The notes beneath the pieces are model-generated. The model ran no database searches. It had not been told where the DNA came from and was given only the letters and a program-made list of their open reading frames with translations. From CALXXL01 sp034926605 (GTDB lineage: Bacteria > Verrucomicrobiota > Lentisphaeria > Victivallales > Victivallaceae): a stretch of 64,000 nt of DNA. The stretch lies in the NCBI GenBank assembly GCA_034926605.1, contig JAYFQV010000010.1:1-64000 (forward strand). The letters run 5' to 3'. Position 1 is the first letter of the stretch; every line of letters starts with the position of its first letter. Shown in pieces: positions 40,910 to 49,035 of this stretch. A program made the position numbers and the translations under genes.

Positions 40910-43584
40910 TTAACAGCTCCGTTTTCGCCGTCGGCGTTGATGAATTTATCCTTGAATTTAATGTAAATCACCGCGCCGGTCAGCATGATCACCCCTATCG
41001 CGATGAATGAGACGATTCGCCAAAGCTGTTCGAGATGGGCGAGGTCGATAAAGAATATCTTTGCCGCACAGACGAGAAACAGGCAGATTGCCGTAATGCG
41101 CAGGACCTTATGGTTGCACCTTATGCCGTGCAGCAGCATGGCGAAAGCCATAATCCCCCACCATACCGAAACTCCGCCGTTGCGGAACTGCGGCAAGGCG
41201 CGGGTGAGCGCGTTATGAATTTCCATGGACGAATACAGGAAAAACAGTATTCCGGCCGCGGAGAGGAATATTCCGGCCAGCATTGCAACGCGGGTCGGCA
41301 TCCCGTCGAGCCGCCCGGACTTTTCGCCCCGATGCAGCACCATGCCGGCCGCAGCCAGCGCGGCTATATAGATTCCGTTAATCAACATATGGTGGAGCAG
41401 CTCCATCGGGTAGCCGGTGAATCTGGCCAGCGGGTTGGCGAAGAACACTCCATAGCCCAGGGCCAGCACAAAGACGAGGCATCCGGCATGCAGCAGGGAC
41501 GCGAGCCGGAACCGGCTTGCGAACAAGACCAGGGTCAAGGCGACGGCCGACCACCACGGTATCACAATGCCGGGACTGAACCGGGGCATGAAGCATTTTG
41601 CGAAGTCGGCGAGTTCAACCGAGCTCCAGATGAAGAAGATCAGTCCGGCGATGACACAGTATACGATGCCGAGATACCACGCCCGGACGGATGACGTTTC
41701 CGGTGTGGTCGCGGTCGGCGGGAACAGTTTTTTCGCTTTTTTCGAAAGCAGCAGCAGGCCCGAAAGCAGCAGCGAAACGATATAGACTCCGCAGGTCAGC
41801 AAATGATTGATGAGCTCTTCCAGATAATCACTGCTGCTCCAGTATCTGTGCCCCACGCTGATTTCCCGGCAGAAGGTAATGGCGAATACCAGGGTTCCCA
41901 ACATCAGCAGCGTGCGCGATTCGGTCTTGACCGCCGCGAAAACAAATGCCAGCGCCATCAGCGACCACGCGGTGGTGATCCATAAACCGGAGAACAGCAG
42001 CGGAACCGTCATTGCCAGCGCGAACGCGGAGATCACCAGCAGGAACACCCGCAGATATTTTTCCGCCTTGAGCCTTAAATGGGCATAGAGCAGCCCGCCA
42101 CAGGAAACTGCCGCGGCAAACAGCGAGATCATCGCCGGAAGTTTGACGGCATCGTAGTCGAACTTGAAGGCCAGCGGGATGGTGAATCCGAAGTAGAAGG
42201 CGATGTTGCAGACCAGCAGGAAAAGTTCGAGGGCGGAAACGATCTTCCGGTTGTTTCTTATCAGCACCTGAATCGCGAACAGCACATAGTTGGCACTTGC
42301 GAAAGCCAGCAGCGGCAGATAGTTGATTTCGGTGACCAGGCCGGAGGCGCCGCTGCCGACTATGGCGTAGAGCACCAGCGCCGAAAGGTGGAGCAATATC
42401 CAGTCACGATACTTGGAGGCGATCAGGGTACCGGCTCCGAGTATCGTCATATAGGCGAACAGGGCGACCGGATCATCTGAGCCGGTCGGAATCGCCAGCG
42501 GTGTAAGATATCCGGCCACACAGGCGATCATCGCCGGAAGCAGGCCGTCGATTTTCACCGAAACCACCATCGCGGCGACGGTCACCAGACACATGAACCC
42601 GAAGCCCCAGCCCGGGGATATCAGCCCGTACATGCGCTGGGCGGCCATGACGCTCAGGTATAGCGTGGCAAACCCGGCTCCGGTCAGCGCAACGCAAAGC
42701 TGACGGTATTTGCCGCGTGCGCCATAGACCCCGGCCGCGGCCAGCGCCGTTCCTGCCAGCAGCATCGCCGCCGTGCGTACGGCGGGGCTGATCCAGTTGC
42801 GGTCGATGGAATACTTCAGGAAGAACCCGATTCCGCACAGCAGGATCAGTATGCCGATGCGTATAAGCCAGGTGGTGGCAACCGCGTATTCCCTGGAAAC
42901 TTCCGGGCTGCGGAATTCTTCGCCGACGCAAAGCCAGCTCCATATTCTGCCCATCGCTTTCCGCGTGCGCTCGCCGAGTTCGTCGAACTTGTTGGGCGCG
43001 GCCTCGGTACACGCCGGGGGCGGGGCGGGCCGCGAGGGGGTCGGCTTTTCCGGTTGCGGCTTGAACGCAGACGGCGAGGGCTCCGGTTTGAGCGCGAAAG
43101 GAGCCAGCGCGGGAGGCTGTCCGGATTCTTCTTCCCGCCGGGTGGTGTCGGCGGTCATCGACGCATCCGCCGTTGGGGACGACACGGACGGAAACGACAC
43201 GGCGTCGGCGCACGTTGATTTCGCCGCCGTCAGCGCGGCCCGCAGTCCTTCGGCAGGAACTTCGGAAGCCGGAAGCGGCTGGTTGGTGCGGCAATCTTCG
43301 GCGGCCGGCGAATCGACGGGCGGGGACTTCAAGGCCGGTTCCGGATTTTCAAAAGCGGCCTGCAAGGAGCCGTAATCCGGCTGAAAGTCCGGCAGTTTGT
43401 CCGGCAACGGCTTGACGCCGTCAGAGGGGGAGTCGTTCTTCGAGCGGCTTTCCAGCTTGAACAGCAGGTCACGTCTGGTTTGCCTGAGTTCGTCTTGAAG
43501 TCCGCTCAACTTGACGAGTATTGCTATCGGCAATACCAGCATAAACAGAAAAAACAATACCCCAATTACGGCAATCGCTTCCAT
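40906..43584 (-). CDS. DUF2339 family polytopic membrane protein
   Basis: An 892-residue protein. A first helix (IAVIGVLFFLFMLVLPIAILV) is followed by a coiled-coil start, a long proline/alanine-rich low-complexity region (about 60-190), and about 23 membrane helices. The conserved block WSWLCVGEEFRSPEVSREYAVATTWLIRIGILILLCGIGFFLKYS marks the DUF2339 family. The following gene encodes DUF3999, its usual partner. A role in envelope polymer handling has been proposed by context elsewhere but is unproven. Confidence 0.88.
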   Translation of the reverse strand: MEAIAVIGVLFFLFMLVLPIAILVKLSGLQDELRQTRRDLLFKLESRSKNDSPSDGVKPLPDKLPDFQPDYGSLQAAFENPEPALKSPPVDSPAAEDCRTNQPLPASEVPAEGLRAALTAAKSTCADAVSFPSVSSPTADASMTADTTRREEESGQPPALAPFALKPEPSPSAFKPQPEKPTPSRPAPPPACTEAAPNKFDELGERTRKAMGRIWSWLCVGEEFRSPEVSREYAVATTWLIRIGILILLCGIGFFLKYSIDRNWISPAVRTAAMLLAGTALAAAGVYGARGKYRQLCVALTGAGFATLYLSVMAAQRMYGLISPGWGFGFMCLVTVAAMVVSVKIDGLLPAMIACVAGYLTPLAIPTGSDDPVALFAYMTILGAGTLIASKYRDWILLHLSALVLYAIVGSGASGLVTEINYLPLLAFASANYVLFAIQVLIRNNRKIVSALELFLLVCNIAFYFGFTIPLAFKFDYDAVKLPAMISLFAAAVSCGGLLYAHLRLKAEKYLRVFLLVISAFALAMTVPLLFSGLWITTAWSLMALAFVFAAVKTESRTLLMLGTLVFAITFCREISVGHRYWSSSDYLEELINHLLTCGVYIVSLLLSGLLLLSKKAKKLFPPTATTPETSSVRAWYLGIVYCVIAGLIFFIWSSVELADFAKCFMPRFSPGIVIPWWSAVALTLVLFASRFRLASLLHAGCLVFVLALGYGVFFANPLARFTGYPMELLHHMLINGIYIAALAAAGMVLHRGEKSGRLDGMPTRVAMLAGIFLSAAGILFFLYSSMEIHNALTRALPQFRNGGVSVWWGIMAFAMLLHGIRCNHKVLRITAICLFLVCAAKIFFIDLAHLEQLWRIVSFIAIGVIMLTGAVIYIKFKDKFINADGENGAVK

Positions 43585-43720
43585 TCTCGGCCTTTCCGCC
43601 CCGCCCTGTCGGGGCTGCTGGAATCATTTGTTTTCCGGCACATTCATGCGGAACCCTTCGGTCTGTTCAGCTCGGCTGATATGGCCGACTGATTTATGAG
43701 AACCTAAGGATATACTACTT

Positions 43721-43749
43721 ATATTAACCGCGATCGGCATTTATTGCAA
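43721..43749 (-). promoter_or_regulatory. DUF2339-DUF3999 operon promoter
   Basis: On the minus strand TTGCAA (43749-43744), 17-bp spacer, TAATAT (43726-43721), about 140 nt before the start at 43584. Confidence 0.5.
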
Positions 43750-43810
43750 ATCACCGCTTGTAAAATTGACCGCATTTGCGGAAGAAAAGTTCCGTCGCAG
43801 GCGGATGAGA

Positions 43811-44206
43811 TCAGTCTGTCGACAGGATGTCGCGGATTTTTCGCATAAAAGGATCGGCGGTTTCCGAGTTGAGATAGTTGATCCACTCATTTAGCGTCAT
43901 GTCAACTTCCCGCTCCACGTCGATATTCATCACCCGCCACGGAGAGTCTCCGGCGGAAATATCGACCGAACCCGACATGAAGATAAGCAGCTTCGATTTC
44001 GGGAGCGAGAATTTTATGGGTGCGACCCCACAGCTGTTTGCAACCGGATTGGTCAATCCAGCGCTGGTCACGGCATCGGACATTTCCGCAAATCTCAAAA
44101 GACTTCCCGCCGAGTAAAACACGTCATGGCTTATCACGAAAACCGGAACCTGGTCCCCGATTATCGAAACCCCGTCCCATGCGGTTACCGGGAAGCAACA
44201 CACCAT
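43811..44206 (-). CDS. Hypothetical protein
   Basis: A 131-residue soluble protein, not recognised. It has a hydrophobic central strand pattern (VPVFVISHDVFYSAG, SKLLIFMSGSVDIS) and a helical end (MTLNEWINYLNSETADPFMRKIRDIL). No convincing SD precedes ATG 44206, and the frame stays open upstream, so the true start may be earlier or the gene partial. Confidence 0.45.
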   Translation of the reverse strand: MVCCFPVTAWDGVSIIGDQVPVFVISHDVFYSAGSLLRFAEMSDAVTSAGLTNPVANSCGVAPIKFSLPKSKLLIFMSGSVDISAGDSPWRVMNIDVEREVDMTLNEWINYLNSETADPFMRKIRDILSTD

Positions 44207-44689
44207 TCCAGACCGCCTGTACTGTTGTCGAAAAATATTCGGAAAATTGTTTTTACCGGCTTGATTTCCCTTCTATGAATGTTCTTTTAATAACTGGATA
44301 TATGGGGGGGGATTGATATGTAACATACTGAGAAATCACGATTTCCGGCGTGATGGGTTATCGGATGGTTTCCGGGCGGCGGAGATTATAACGGAACGGG
44401 GGATTGTCATTAAAATTATTTGTGAATTATGGTGATTTCGGTGCGCAGGCGTGGAAAACAGTCTGCGGCTGTCGGAAGAAGAGGCTGTCAAGCTAAAGGG
44501 TAATAAGGAAAAGGTCGGGATTCAGAATATCCGGATAGTTCCGGCTCAGGCAAAGTGAGACCGCGGCGGGTTTTGCCGCCATCGGTGAAGGTTTATGTCA
44601 ATTCACAATATAACAAGCGGTTGGCGTATTGGTCGGCATTGCATGTCACTGTCGATAATGCGTTAACGCCAATGCGGGGAGAGCACAAG
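44207..44689. other. Intergenic region without a confident gene
   Basis: About 480 bp, A+T-rich on the left. A 35-codon ORF from GTG 44451 to 44558 (ENSLRLSEEEAVKLKG...) has charged, coding-like content but lacks a clear SD. It could be a remnant of a longer gene. No RNA gene or strong terminator was seen. Confidence 0.4.
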
Positions 44690-45574
44690 ATGGTTACGGG
44701 AATTGTTCGCAGCGGGAGGTTCGGCTGGAGGAAAGTATTCTTAAGCGTTGTCTGGCTGTTTATGGCTTTCTGCGCCGTAGCGGCCGAAAGCGGCGATGAA
44801 ATCGTTTTGAAGGGGGATTTGACTTACGAAACCAATGCCGGAGTTGGCCTTAAATGGACTATCTCCCGGCCGTTCGCAATTCCATCCGGCAAGTTTCTGC
44901 GCGTAACGTTCTATTACGAGCAGGACGGAAAACGCTCCGAAGTCATTGCCGCATTGCCCGCCTCCGACGATGAGTATACGCAGATTCTCACCATAACCGG
45001 CACTCCGGAAGGGCGGCCATGCATTTATTATGATATTTACGAAAAAGCGGCGACTTCCTTAAGCCGGTCTCTGGTTAGCTACATCTCATCCCTGAATGTA
45101 ACGGGTGTGGACAAACTGGATATGTATTTCCGGAATGACGCGAAGATACCTTTGAATCGGGAAACGGCATTGGCCGCCACGGTTTCGCAACCCGGGCTGG
45201 GTTCGTCCCGCTGGAAGCTGATATTCTACCAGCCGGTGATGAAAACTCTTCCTCCGATTACTTTTTTTGTGAAGTTTTCCGTGACCGACAACCCGAACTC
45301 CTTTGTTATGAACCGTAATCTCGATGACGACCTGAAGGGTATGACTCTGGAGGAGCAGCTGAAGTATATCGAGGCCGAACGCGACCGACGGATGGATATG
45401 TATACCCGTGGTCTGGCGGCGATAGGAGATATGAATACGGTGCAGGTATACCTCAGGCGGATCACCTTGGAGATCGGCTTGCGGGAGGCAGAAAAAAGCG
45501 GCAACAAAGAGGATATTCAGAAAGCGAAGGATCGTCTCGCCGCGTTGGCTGAAGACCTTAAAATCCTGCAGTAG
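44690..45574 (+). CDS. Secreted protein of unknown function
   Basis: A 294-residue protein with a signal peptide (VFLSVVWLFMAFCAVAAES), a beta-rich domain (YETNAGVGLKWTISRPFAIPSGKFLRVTFYY) and a charged helical C-terminus predicted to coil (MTLEEQLKYIEAERDRRMDMY...KAKDRLAALAEDLKIL). No family recognised. ATG 44690 is set by GGGGAG at 8 nt; upstream in-frame starts (GTG 44555) have no SD. Confidence 0.7.
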   Translation: MVTGIVRSGRFGWRKVFLSVVWLFMAFCAVAAESGDEIVLKGDLTYETNAGVGLKWTISRPFAIPSGKFLRVTFYYEQDGKRSEVIAALPASDDEYTQILTITGTPEGRPCIYYDIYEKAATSLSRSLVSYISSLNVTGVDKLDMYFRNDAKIPLNRETALAATVSQPGLGSSRWKLIFYQPVMKTLPPITFFVKFSVTDNPNSFVMNRNLDDDLKGMTLEEQLKYIEAERDRRMDMYTRGLAAIGDMNTVQVYLRRITLEIGLREAEKSGNKEDIQKAKDRLAALAEDLKILQ

Positions 45575-45821
45575 GAATGCCGTGCCGCCTGCCGCTTTTC
45601 TGTTGCCGGACAGTGTTGCACGGATGCAAATTCGCAAGAGGCAATTCGGCTCAGTGTAGCTGTATTGCAACATTGCTTGCGGCGGCCGACAGTTTTTAAA
45701 TGTGGGCAATGCGTTCAACTGTAAAAAGTTGGGCGCTTTCTTCTTTATTGGCACATGTTATGCTTAAAGAATGGCATCGGATTGGTTGTTATCAGGCATG
45801 CCAACGTTGAAAGGAGCTGAC

Positions 45822-46184
45822 ATGAAAATAGCTGTAACCACAAGCGGTAATTCGCTTGAAGGCGCGGTGGACTCCCGTTTCGGACGGGCTCCGCGTTTTC
45901 TGATCGTCGACACTTCGGACGGAAGTTTTGAGGCGGTCGACAACATCCAGAACCTCAACGCGGCCCAGGGCGCCGGAATCCAGTCGGCTATGACGGTGGT
46001 CAAGACCGGCGCCGCGGCCGTGATCACCGGGCATTGCGGCCCCAAGGCATTCCATGTGCTGGCCGCCGCCGGGATCAAGGTGTTCAACACGGACGCGGCG
46101 ACGGTGAAGGACGCGATTGAACTCTATGAAAACGGGCTGCTTGCCCCGCTGGCGTCCGCCGACGTCGAAGGGCATTGGATTTAG
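45822..46184 (+). CDS. NifX/NifB-like dinitrogenase iron-molybdenum cofactor family protein
   Basis: A 120-residue protein of the NifX/VnfX/ORP family. Characteristic segments are MKIAVTTSGNSLEGAVDSRFGRAPRFLIVD, QGAGIQSAMTVVKTGAAAVITGHCGPKAF and LAAAGIKVF. In anaerobes such proteins bind Mo-containing clusters outside nitrogen fixation (orange protein). AAGGAG lies 5 nt before the ATG. Only 1 nt separates it from the first MinD-type ATPase, so it heads a cluster of four. Confidence 0.88.
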   Translation: MKIAVTTSGNSLEGAVDSRFGRAPRFLIVDTSDGSFEAVDNIQNLNAAQGAGIQSAMTVVKTGAAAVITGHCGPKAFHVLAAAGIKVFNTDAATVKDAIELYENGLLAPLASADVEGHWI

Positions 46185-46185
46185 C

Positions 46186-47034
46186 ATGAAAATCGCGGTG
46201 GCATCGGGCAAGGGCGGCACCGGCAAAACCACGGTGGCTCTGGCGCTGGCGGCGGTAGCCGAGCCGGAAGTAAGGTTGCTCGATTGCGACGTTGAGGAGC
46301 CCAACTGCCGCCTGTTCGTCCGCGGCGGCAGTACCCGCGAGGCGGTGGAGGTGCCGATGCCGGTGGTGGACGGTTCGCTCTGCACCGGTTGCGGACATTG
46401 CGGCGAGGCATGCCGGTTCAATGCCGTGGCCGTGGTCGGTAATACGGTTCTGCTGTTTCCGGAATTGTGTCACGGCTGCGGGTTATGCGTGGACGTCTGC
46501 CCGTCCGGAGCGCTGTCCGAGCAGTCGCGTACCATCGGGGAGATCGAGATTTCGTGCGACGGGGATTTCCTTCTGGTGGACGGTCGGTTGACGGTGGGTC
46601 AGTCGATGTCGCCGCCGCTGATACGCGCGGTGAAGAAATACGGCGCGGATCATGACGGCACCACGATCATCGACTGCCCGCCGGGAACGTCGTGTTCCAT
46701 GGTGGCCGCGGTACGCGGCGCGGATTATGTGATACTGGTGACCGAGCCGACCCCCTTCGGACTGCATGATCTTACATTGGCGGTCGAAACTTTGCGTGAA
46801 CTGTCGATTCCTTTCGCGGTGGTGATAAACCGGGCTGACGGCGGCGACGGCCGCGTGAGGGATTACTGCGCAGCCGAAAAAATTGATGTGCTGCTTGAGA
46901 TTCCCGATCGCCGCGAGGTGGCCGAAGCCTATTCGCGCGGTGAGACGCTGCTGACCGCCGCGCCGGATCTGCGGGACGGGTTCTGCCGGTTGCTTGCCGC
47001 GGTAAAGGCGGCGGTGGAAAGGAGTACGGAATGA
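46186..47034 (+). CDS. MinD-family ATPase with inserted ferredoxin domain (first)
   Basis: A 282-residue P-loop protein. The deviant Walker A is SGKGGTGKTT with the MinD signature lysine. Residues about 60-115 hold two [4Fe-4S] motifs (CTGCGHCGEACRF, CHGCGLCVDVCP). Walker B region is TTIIDCPPGTSC. Such MinD superfamily proteins are found in pairs in the ORP complex and in cofactor-insertion systems. It overlaps the next gene by ATGA. Confidence 0.88.
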   Translation: MKIAVASGKGGTGKTTVALALAAVAEPEVRLLDCDVEEPNCRLFVRGGSTREAVEVPMPVVDGSLCTGCGHCGEACRFNAVAVVGNTVLLFPELCHGCGLCVDVCPSGALSEQSRTIGEIEISCDGDFLLVDGRLTVGQSMSPPLIRAVKKYGADHDGTTIIDCPPGTSCSMVAAVRGADYVILVTEPTPFGLHDLTLAVETLRELSIPFAVVINRADGGDGRVRDYCAAEKIDVLLEIPDRREVAEAYSRGETLLTAAPDLRDGFCRLLAAVKAAVERSTE

Positions 47035-47897
47035 AGGAGCTGGTGATTATCAGCGGCAAGGGAGGCACCGGGAAGACCAGTCTCACCGCGTCGTTTGCGG
47101 CGCTGGCCGGGAAGGCCGCGCTGGCGGATTGCGATGTGGACGCCGCCGACCTGCATTTGCTGTTGAGCCCGCGCATAATGGAACGCCACGAATTCTTCAG
47201 CGGAAACGAGGCGGTGATCGATCCGGCGCGCTGCAAGGAGAACGGTTCATGCATCGAAGCGTGCCGCTTTGAAGCGATCGGATTTTCCGGCGGCCGTGTG
47301 GTCGTCGATCCCTATGCGTGCGAGGGGTGCGGCGCGTGCCTGCGGGTTTGCGAGAGTCACGCCATAGACTTTCCGGAGCGCAAGTGCGGGGAATGGTATG
47401 AATCCGAAACGAAATACGGGCCGATGATTCATGCCAGGCTGGCTCCGGCCGGTGAGAACTCCGGCAAGCTGGTGACGCAGGTCCGCCAGGCGGCGAAGGC
47501 GGCCGCCGAAAGGCTGCAACGCGATATTGTTCTGGTGGATGGGCCGCCCGGCATCGGATGCCCGGTGATCGCCTCCTTGAGCGGAGCCTCCGCCGTGCTG
47601 GTGGTGGCCGAACCCACGGTTTCCGGCGAGCATGACATGGAACGGGTACTGCAGCTGGCCGGGCATTTCGGGGTGCCTGCCATGATATGCGTGAACAAGT
47701 GGGACTTGAACCCGGAGGCGGCAAGCCGAATCGAGCTGAAAGCCGAAAAGTCCGGCGCGGTGCCGGTAGGCAGGATTCCGTACGACCATACTTTCACCGA
47801 AGCCATGATAAATGGCAAGCTGGTCATACACTATTCGGAGTCGGAGGCTTCAAAAAGTATTTTGCAGGTCTGGCGCAATGTGTGCCGGGCGCTGTGA
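47031..47897 (+). CDS. MinD-family ATPase with inserted ferredoxin domain (second)
   Basis: A 288-residue paralogue of the preceding protein. Walker A is SGKGGTGKTS. The inserted ferredoxin has an unusual first motif CKENGSCIEACRF (spacing C-x5-C-x3-C) in place of C-x2-C-x2-C-x3-C, and a regular second motif CEGCGACLRVCESH, in which the terminal CP is CE. The first cluster may be altered or absent. Walker B region is IVLVDGPPGIGCP. It probably works as a heterodimer with the first ATPase. Confidence 0.88.
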   Translation: MKELVIISGKGGTGKTSLTASFAALAGKAALADCDVDAADLHLLLSPRIMERHEFFSGNEAVIDPARCKENGSCIEACRFEAIGFSGGRVVVDPYACEGCGACLRVCESHAIDFPERKCGEWYESETKYGPMIHARLAPAGENSGKLVTQVRQAAKAAAERLQRDIVLVDGPPGIGCPVIASLSGASAVLVVAEPTVSGEHDMERVLQLAGHFGVPAMICVNKWDLNPEAASRIELKAEKSGAVPVGRIPYDHTFTEAMINGKLVIHYSESEASKSILQVWRNVCRAL

Positions 47898-47963
47898 CGG
47901 CAACAAAAATATTCCGGCCCCGGAGCATCCGGGAGCCGGAGACAAATGAAAGGTTATTGAAAA

Positions 47964-48302
47964 ATGAAGATCGCACTTCCCCTCGCCGAAGGCAAACTGT
48001 GCATGCACTTCGGCCATTGCGAACAGTTCGCACTGATCGACGTAGACGATTCTTCCCGTAAGATCGTCGGCAAAACCATGGTTACGCCCCCTCCGCACGA
48101 GCCGGGGCTGCTGCCGCGCTGGCTCGCCGAACGTGGAGTGACAGCCATAATCGCCGGAGGCATGGGCCAGCGGGCTCAGCAGCTGTTTGCCGAACGCAAC
48201 ATCGGAGTGCTGGTCGGCGCGCCGCCGGAAGACCCTGAAAAACTGGTGGACGCATTCCTGTCCGGCAGCCTCGTCGCCGGAGCCAACGCCTGCGACCACT
48301 AG
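47964..48302 (+). CDS. NifX-like protein (second)
   Basis: A 112-residue NifX/NifB-C-terminal-like protein: MKIALPLAEGKLCMHFGHCEQFALID, the HEPGLLPRWLAERGVTAIIAGGMGQRA core and GVLVGAP. The CxHFGHC motif is the cluster-binding style of many ORP homologues and is missing in the 45822 paralogue. It closes the ORP-like gene cluster; 67 nt separate it from the second ATPase. Confidence 0.85.
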   Translation: MKIALPLAEGKLCMHFGHCEQFALIDVDDSSRKIVGKTMVTPPPHEPGLLPRWLAERGVTAIIAGGMGQRAQQLFAERNIGVLVGAPPEDPEKLVDAFLSGSLVAGANACDH

Positions 48303-48326
48303 GCTCGTGCCCAAGGAGACTTTGAT

Positions 48327-48704
48327 ATGAATTTGCTGCCGGATGATGTTAGGCTGGCATGGGTGAGGCGTAGTGGGGCGATCGTATTCAGCACCACGGG
48401 CGCGGACGGCATGCCCAACAGTATTTACGCAACCTGTACGGGGCTTTATGCGGACGGTAAAATCGTTATTGCCGACAACTATTTCTCCAAGACTCTTGAG
48501 AACCTGAAGAACCGTCCTTACGGATCGGTTTTGTTCATTACCGACGAAAACAAGGCTTATCAGATCAAGGGCGCAATAGAGTATTACACCGAGGGGGAAT
48601 TCTTCGAATTTATGAAGAGTTGGAATCCCGAGTCTCATCCGGGGCATGGTGCTGCGGTTCTGATTCCGCAGGAGATATACTGCGGCGCAAAGAGGCTGGC
48701 TTAG
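48327..48704 (+). CDS. Pyridoxamine 5'-phosphate oxidase-like flavoprotein
   Basis: A 125-residue split-barrel protein of the PNPOx-like family: a first strand SGAIVFSTTGADGMPNSIYATC, the IADNYFSKTLENLKNRPYGSVLFIT segment typical of FMN binding, and AYQIKGAIEYYTEG. Members bind FMN, heme or F420; specificity unknown. It follows the ORP-like cluster by 24 nt and is bounded downstream by a strong terminator. Confidence 0.8.
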   Translation: MNLLPDDVRLAWVRRSGAIVFSTTGADGMPNSIYATCTGLYADGKIVIADNYFSKTLENLKNRPYGSVLFITDENKAYQIKGAIEYYTEGEFFEFMKSWNPESHPGHGAAVLIPQEIYCGAKRLA

Positions 48705-48761
48705 TGCCGTCGAACCGGCATGACGGCATGATTGAATTGCCAGCCCGATAAAACATCCTCC

Positions 48762-48799
48762 ATCTTCCGCCGCGCCAACGGGAACGGCGGAAGATTTTT
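48762..48799 (+). terminator. Intrinsic terminator of the ORP-like cluster
   Basis: Perfect 10-bp stem ATCTTCCGCC / GGCGGAAGAT, 14-nt loop, then TTTTT. Confidence 0.85.
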
Positions 48800-48866
48800 G
48801 TTGCGGCGTGGTATTGCGGAAAGGAGGTATTGAGAGTATTTCAGGAAATAACTGGCCTCTTCCGGC

Positions 48867-48895
48867 TTGCATTGCAGCATAGATGCTTGTATATT
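48867..48895 (+). promoter_or_regulatory. Promoter of the metal ATPase-SPFH operon
   Basis: TTGCAT (48867-48872), 17-bp spacer, TATATT (48890-48895). Initiation near 48902 gives a leader of about 130 nt before the ATPase. Confidence 0.7.
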
Positions 48896-48908
48896 AATCG
48901 GTCATAGT

Positions 48909-48966
48909 TATGAAGAGAAGCCGGGATAGCACGGCTATATATGAAGAGAAGCCGGGATACGACGGC
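48909..48966 (+). repeat. Tandem repeated hairpins in the ATPase operon leader
   Basis: A 20-bp sequence (TATGAAGAGAAGCCGGGATA) occurs at 48909-48928 and 48940-48959, period 31 nt. Each copy forms a small hairpin: AGCCG-GGATAGCA-CGGCT (48919-48936) and GCCG-GGATACGA-CGGC (48951-48966). Loops keep GGATA while the remaining bases vary. A GGA in hairpin loops is the motif bound by CsrA/RsmA; a different RNA-binding regulator is possible. Confidence 0.55.
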
Positions 48967-49035
48967 GCAAAAAGCGGGAAATGGCTTGATAATTTCTGTG
49001 AAGGCAACCATGCGGAACGGATTTTTATAATATGA
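48910..49035 (+). CDS. Possible leader ORF overlapping the ATPase start
   Basis: A 41-codon ORF from ATG 48910 (MKRSRDSTAIYEEKPGYDG...) whose stop overlaps the ATPase ATG (ATGA at 49032). It has no SD, and the expected transcript starts only about 8 nt before it. The two direct repeats are read in different frames. It is less likely to be a real protein than the RNA structure it overlaps. Confidence 0.25.
   Translation: MKRSRDSTAIYEEKPGYDGAKSGKWLDNFCEGNHAERIFII

Noticed and set aside
44451..44558. 35-codon ORF from GTG with charged, coding-like sequence
   Set aside because: No clear SD, promoter or homologue recognised; kept only as a note in the intergenic entry.
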